A stretch of DNA of 51,750 nucleotides from Planococcus donghaensis MPA1U2 (GTDB taxonomy: Bacteria > Bacillota > Bacilli > Bacillales_A > Planococcaceae): the NCBI RefSeq assembly GCF_000189395.1, contig NZ_AEPB01000065.1:1-51750 (forward strand), in the 5' to 3' direction. Made by a program: the position numbers and the translations under genes. The notes beneath the pieces were generated by a model. That model saw nothing but the letters and a program-made list of their open reading frames with translations. It was not told the DNA's origin and searched no databases. Position 1 is the first letter of the stretch. Every line of letters begins with the position of its first letter. Positions 48,231 to 51,750 of the stretch are shown here, piece by piece.

Positions 48231-49043
48231 GTGGAAATCAATGTTAAAGATAAAACGCTTGTTATGGGCATATTAAATGTTACGCCAGATTCTTTTTCTG
48301 ACGGTGGAAAGTATAGTGGAGTGGAGCAAGCGCTAACGCATGCTAAGCAAATGATCGCGGATGGTGTGGACATTATCGACGTAGGTGGTGAATCGACGCG
48401 ACCAGGTCATGTGCAAATTTCAGATGAAGAAGAAATCGGACGAATTATTCCTGTAATCAAGGAGTTGCGTCAAAATTTTGATGTAATAATTTCAGTGGAT
48501 ACCTATAAATCACGTGTAGCAGAAGCTGCAATTGCAGCAGGTGCCCATATTATTAACGATATTTGGGGAGCTAAATACGATTCGGAGATTGCGAATGTCG
48601 CGGCAAAATGGAGCGTGCCAATCATCTTGATGCATAATCGCAACGATACGGCTTATTCAAATTTTCAAGAGGATTTATTGGAGGACCTTACTGAAAGTAT
48701 TGGAATCGCGCTTTCTGCTGGAGTGCCAAAAGAAAATATCTGGCTCGATCCTGGAGTTGGATTTGTTAAATCGGTAGAGCAAAACTTGCAAGCAATCCAG
48801 TCGATTGGACGAATAGCAGAGTTGGGTTACCCGGTGCTCCTTGGTACCTCTAGAAAGTCATTCATTGGCAAGATTTTAAATACTACTGTAGAAGAGCGGT
48901 TAGAAGGATCGCTCGCGACGGTTTGCTACGGGATTAACCAAGGTTGCAATATCGTGCGCGTTCACGATGTGAAGGAAACAGTTCGCACGGTCCGGATGAT
49001 GGACGCGTTAACGGGCAAACACCCATATAAGGAGGAGAAGTAA
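48231..49043 (+). CDS. folP: Dihydropteroate synthase
   Basis: Condenses pterin pyrophosphate with p-aminobenzoate; the sulfonamide target. VMGILNVTPDSFSDGGKY and DIIDVGGESTRPG are the two signature loops; GTSRKSFIGK is the distal loop. I start at GTG 48231 after GACGGTGA; GTG 48222 is in frame but inside that site. About 270 aa. Overlaps folB by one base (TAATG). Confidence 0.95.
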   Translation: MEINVKDKTLVMGILNVTPDSFSDGGKYSGVEQALTHAKQMIADGVDIIDVGGESTRPGHVQISDEEEIGRIIPVIKELRQNFDVIISVDTYKSRVAEAAIAAGAHIINDIWGAKYDSEIANVAAKWSVPIILMHNRNDTAYSNFQEDLLEDLTESIGIALSAGVPKENIWLDPGVGFVKSVEQNLQAIQSIGRIAELGYPVLLGTSRKSFIGKILNTTVEERLEGSLATVCYGINQGCNIVRVHDVKETVRTVRMMDALTGKHPYKEEK

Positions 49044-49408
49044 TGGATTTTATTCATGTAAATGATATGGAGTTTTATGGCTATCATGGGGTATTTCCTG
49101 AAGAAACGAAATTGGGTCAGCGATTTCGTTTGACGGTTTCGTTAGCTGTAGATTTGCAGCAAGCTGGAGAAACTGACGCGCTAGAGCATACAGTACATTA
49201 CGGGGAAGTTTACGAAGCGTGTCGTTCAATTGTCGAGGGAGAGCCGAAGAAATTAGTGGAAGCTGTAGCAGAAAGTGTAGCTAGTCGAATCTTATCCGAC
49301 TTTCCTTTAGTGAAAGGCGTCCGCGTCCAGCTAATCAAACCAGATCCACCGATTCCTGGTCATTATAAATCGGTAGCGATTGAATTGACGCGAGGGAAGT
49401 TTGCATGA
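49043..49408 (+). CDS. folB: Dihydroneopterin aldolase
   Basis: Cleaves dihydroneopterin to 6-hydroxymethyl-dihydropterin. FYGYHGVFPEETKLGQRF carries the conserved glutamate and histidine region, and VHYGEVYEA and KPDPPIPGHYKSVAIE complete the tunnel fold. 121 aa, AAGGAGGAG ribosome site. Four-base overlap with folK. Confidence 0.95.
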   Translation: MDFIHVNDMEFYGYHGVFPEETKLGQRFRLTVSLAVDLQQAGETDALEHTVHYGEVYEACRSIVEGEPKKLVEAVAESVASRILSDFPLVKGVRVQLIKPDPPIPGHYKSVAIELTRGKFA

Positions 49409-49905
49409 ACCAAATTTATTTATCACTCGGTTCTAATATGGGCGATCGTTTTGAGATGTTGCGGCAAGCAGTATCGCAACTTTCAAAATCTCCTTCCATT
49501 ACCGTTACGCGCATTTCTTCTCTCTACGAAACAGATCCTGTAGGATTTACAGAGCAGGAACCTTTTCTAAATATGGTCGTTCAGCTCGAAACGGAATTAG
49601 ATGCATTCAAGTTGTTGGATGTGTGCCAGGAGATTGAACAAAATTTAAATCGCAAGCGCCTTGTTAGATGGGGACCGAGAACGATAGACCTTGATATTTT
49701 ATTGTATAACCGTGATAACATAGAAAGTGATAGGCTTATTGTTCCGCATCCACGCATGGAGGAACGTGCATTCGTTATGGTGCCATTGCTTGAACTAACA
49801 GCAGAATTTAAAATAGTGAACAGCTTTGAAGCAGATGGCGTTCGTTTGTGGAAATCATATAAGGGTGTTGAAACATTTTTGCAAGACAAGCAACTAGGGT
49901 CATAA
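49405..49905 (+). CDS. folK: 6-hydroxymethyl-7,8-dihydropterin pyrophosphokinase
   Basis: Supplies the activated pterin used by FolP. SLGSNMGDR, DPVGFTEQEPFLNMV and the RWGPRTIDLDIL metal-binding motif are present. 166 aa. Last gene of folP-folB-folK. In B. subtilis yazB and the tRNA-dihydrouridine synthase yacF follow before lysS; neither is here. Confidence 0.95.
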   Translation: MNQIYLSLGSNMGDRFEMLRQAVSQLSKSPSITVTRISSLYETDPVGFTEQEPFLNMVVQLETELDAFKLLDVCQEIEQNLNRKRLVRWGPRTIDLDILLYNRDNIESDRLIVPHPRMEERAFVMVPLLELTAEFKIVNSFEADGVRLWKSYKGVETFLQDKQLGS

Positions 49906-49939
49906 GAGAAATTCAATCTTTACTAATTAGTGGAACTTC

Positions 49940-49969
49940 AAGCTGTCACAAATTCGTGGCAGCTTTTTT
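49940..49969 (+). terminator. folK terminator
   Basis: AAGCTGTCAC/GTGGCAGCTT with one wobble, six-base loop, T-run. Confidence 0.92.
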
Positions 49970-50047
49970 ATGTAGTATGGTAAGAAATTGTGTACAATAG
50001 AGAAATACATGAATGAGATTTAGTGTTAAACAGATAAAGGAGTGTAG

Positions 50048-51535
<1,488 letters not shown>

Positions 51536-51552
51536 AGAAGTTAAGAGGGATG

Positions 51553-51592
51553 CCGATTTAAAGGTCTTAAGCCTTTAAATCGGTCTTTTTTT
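51553..51592 (+). terminator. lysS terminator
   Basis: CCGATTTAAAGG/CCTTTAAATCGG perfect 12-bp stem, seven-base loop, T-run. Confidence 0.96.
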
Positions 51593-51601
51593 AAAAAACA
51601 C

Positions 51602-51630
51602 TTGTATCAAATTTTGAATGGTGCTATACT
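51602..51630 (+). promoter_or_regulatory. Tandem promoter P1 at window end
   Basis: TTGTAT (51602-51607), 17-base spacer, TATACT (51625-51630). No coding sequence follows inside the window. In B. subtilis an rRNA operon follows lysS. Confidence 0.6.
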
Positions 51631-51687
51631 ATTTCTTGTCGCGTTTTTCATAATAAAAGATGCGAAAAAGAAAAAAGAAAAAAGTTA

Positions 51688-51716
51688 TTGACTTCTCAAA
51701 AAGAAGTTGGTAATAT
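51688..51716 (+). promoter_or_regulatory. Tandem promoter P2 at window end
   Basis: TTGACT (51688-51693), 17-base spacer, TAATAT (51711-51716). Spacing of about 86 bases from P1 resembles the P1/P2 pair of Bacillus rrn operons. Confidence 0.65.
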
Positions 51717-51750
51717 TGAAAAGTCGCCGTGACATTAAGCGATAAATAAC

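Overview
The window is the origin-proximal, right-arm core of a low-G+C Gram-positive chromosome. Protein sequences resemble Bacillus subtilis closely: AbrB is nearly identical over its DNA-binding half, and PurR, HslO, SpoVG, Veg and Mfd (1177 aa) match that species in start, length or motifs. The gene order follows the B. subtilis stretch from yaaO to lysS. The pattern of gaps (sporulation genes missing, ppx-ppk inserted, carAB-argF next to an S-layer-homology carboxypeptidase) suggests Planococcaceae, most likely the non-sporulating Planococcus/Planomicrobium group. That assignment is inference from content and memory, not from a search.

Layout. 1-5271: an Orn/Lys/Arg decarboxylase, then a polyphosphate pair (ppx-ppk) inserted before tmk. 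5377-10703: DNA replication, signalling and RNA modification genes (tmk, darA, holB, ricT, yabA, trmN6, yazA, rsmI). 10792-11398: the transition-state regulator abrB on the minus strand, with Spo0A-box-like sites. 11399-17291: metS, tatD, yabE, rnmV, rsmA. 17359-24525: veg, ispE, purR, ridA, spoVG, glmU, prs, ctc, pth, with sigma-A, sigma-H-type and sigma-B-type promoters. 24596-31717: mfd, yabM, yabN, rqcP. 31718-32060: a palindromic dispersed-repeat-like element. 32061-38628: a secreted SLH/SH3/VanY carboxypeptidase and the convergent arginine operon carA-carB-argF. 38907-51535: divIC, yabR, tRNA-Met, tilS, hprT, ftsH, coaX, hslO, a PrsA-like foldase, cysK, folP-folB-folK, lysS. The last 150 bases hold two tandem promoters, probably those of an rRNA operon.

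How it fits together. This is mainly growth-essential housekeeping: translation (metS, lysS, tRNA-Met, tilS, pth, rsmA, rsmI, rqcP), cell wall and division (glmU, divIC, yabE, VanY), nucleotide supply (tmk, prs, purR, hprT), folate, cysteine and arginine synthesis, and proteostasis (ftsH, hslO, foldase). No phage, CRISPR, toxin-antitoxin or obvious new defence system is visible. The most notable signal is evolutionary. Every sporulation-specific gene that B. subtilis carries in this stretch appears to have been removed, with the flanking genes left in order. The Spo0A-box pair at abrB and a sigma-H-type promoter at spoVG remain. Two repeat-like elements lie where such genes would have been.

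Many starts are TTG or GTG (ppk, ricT, yabA, metS, yabE, purR, tilS, hslO, folP). I chose starts by Shine-Dalgarno position and by family length.
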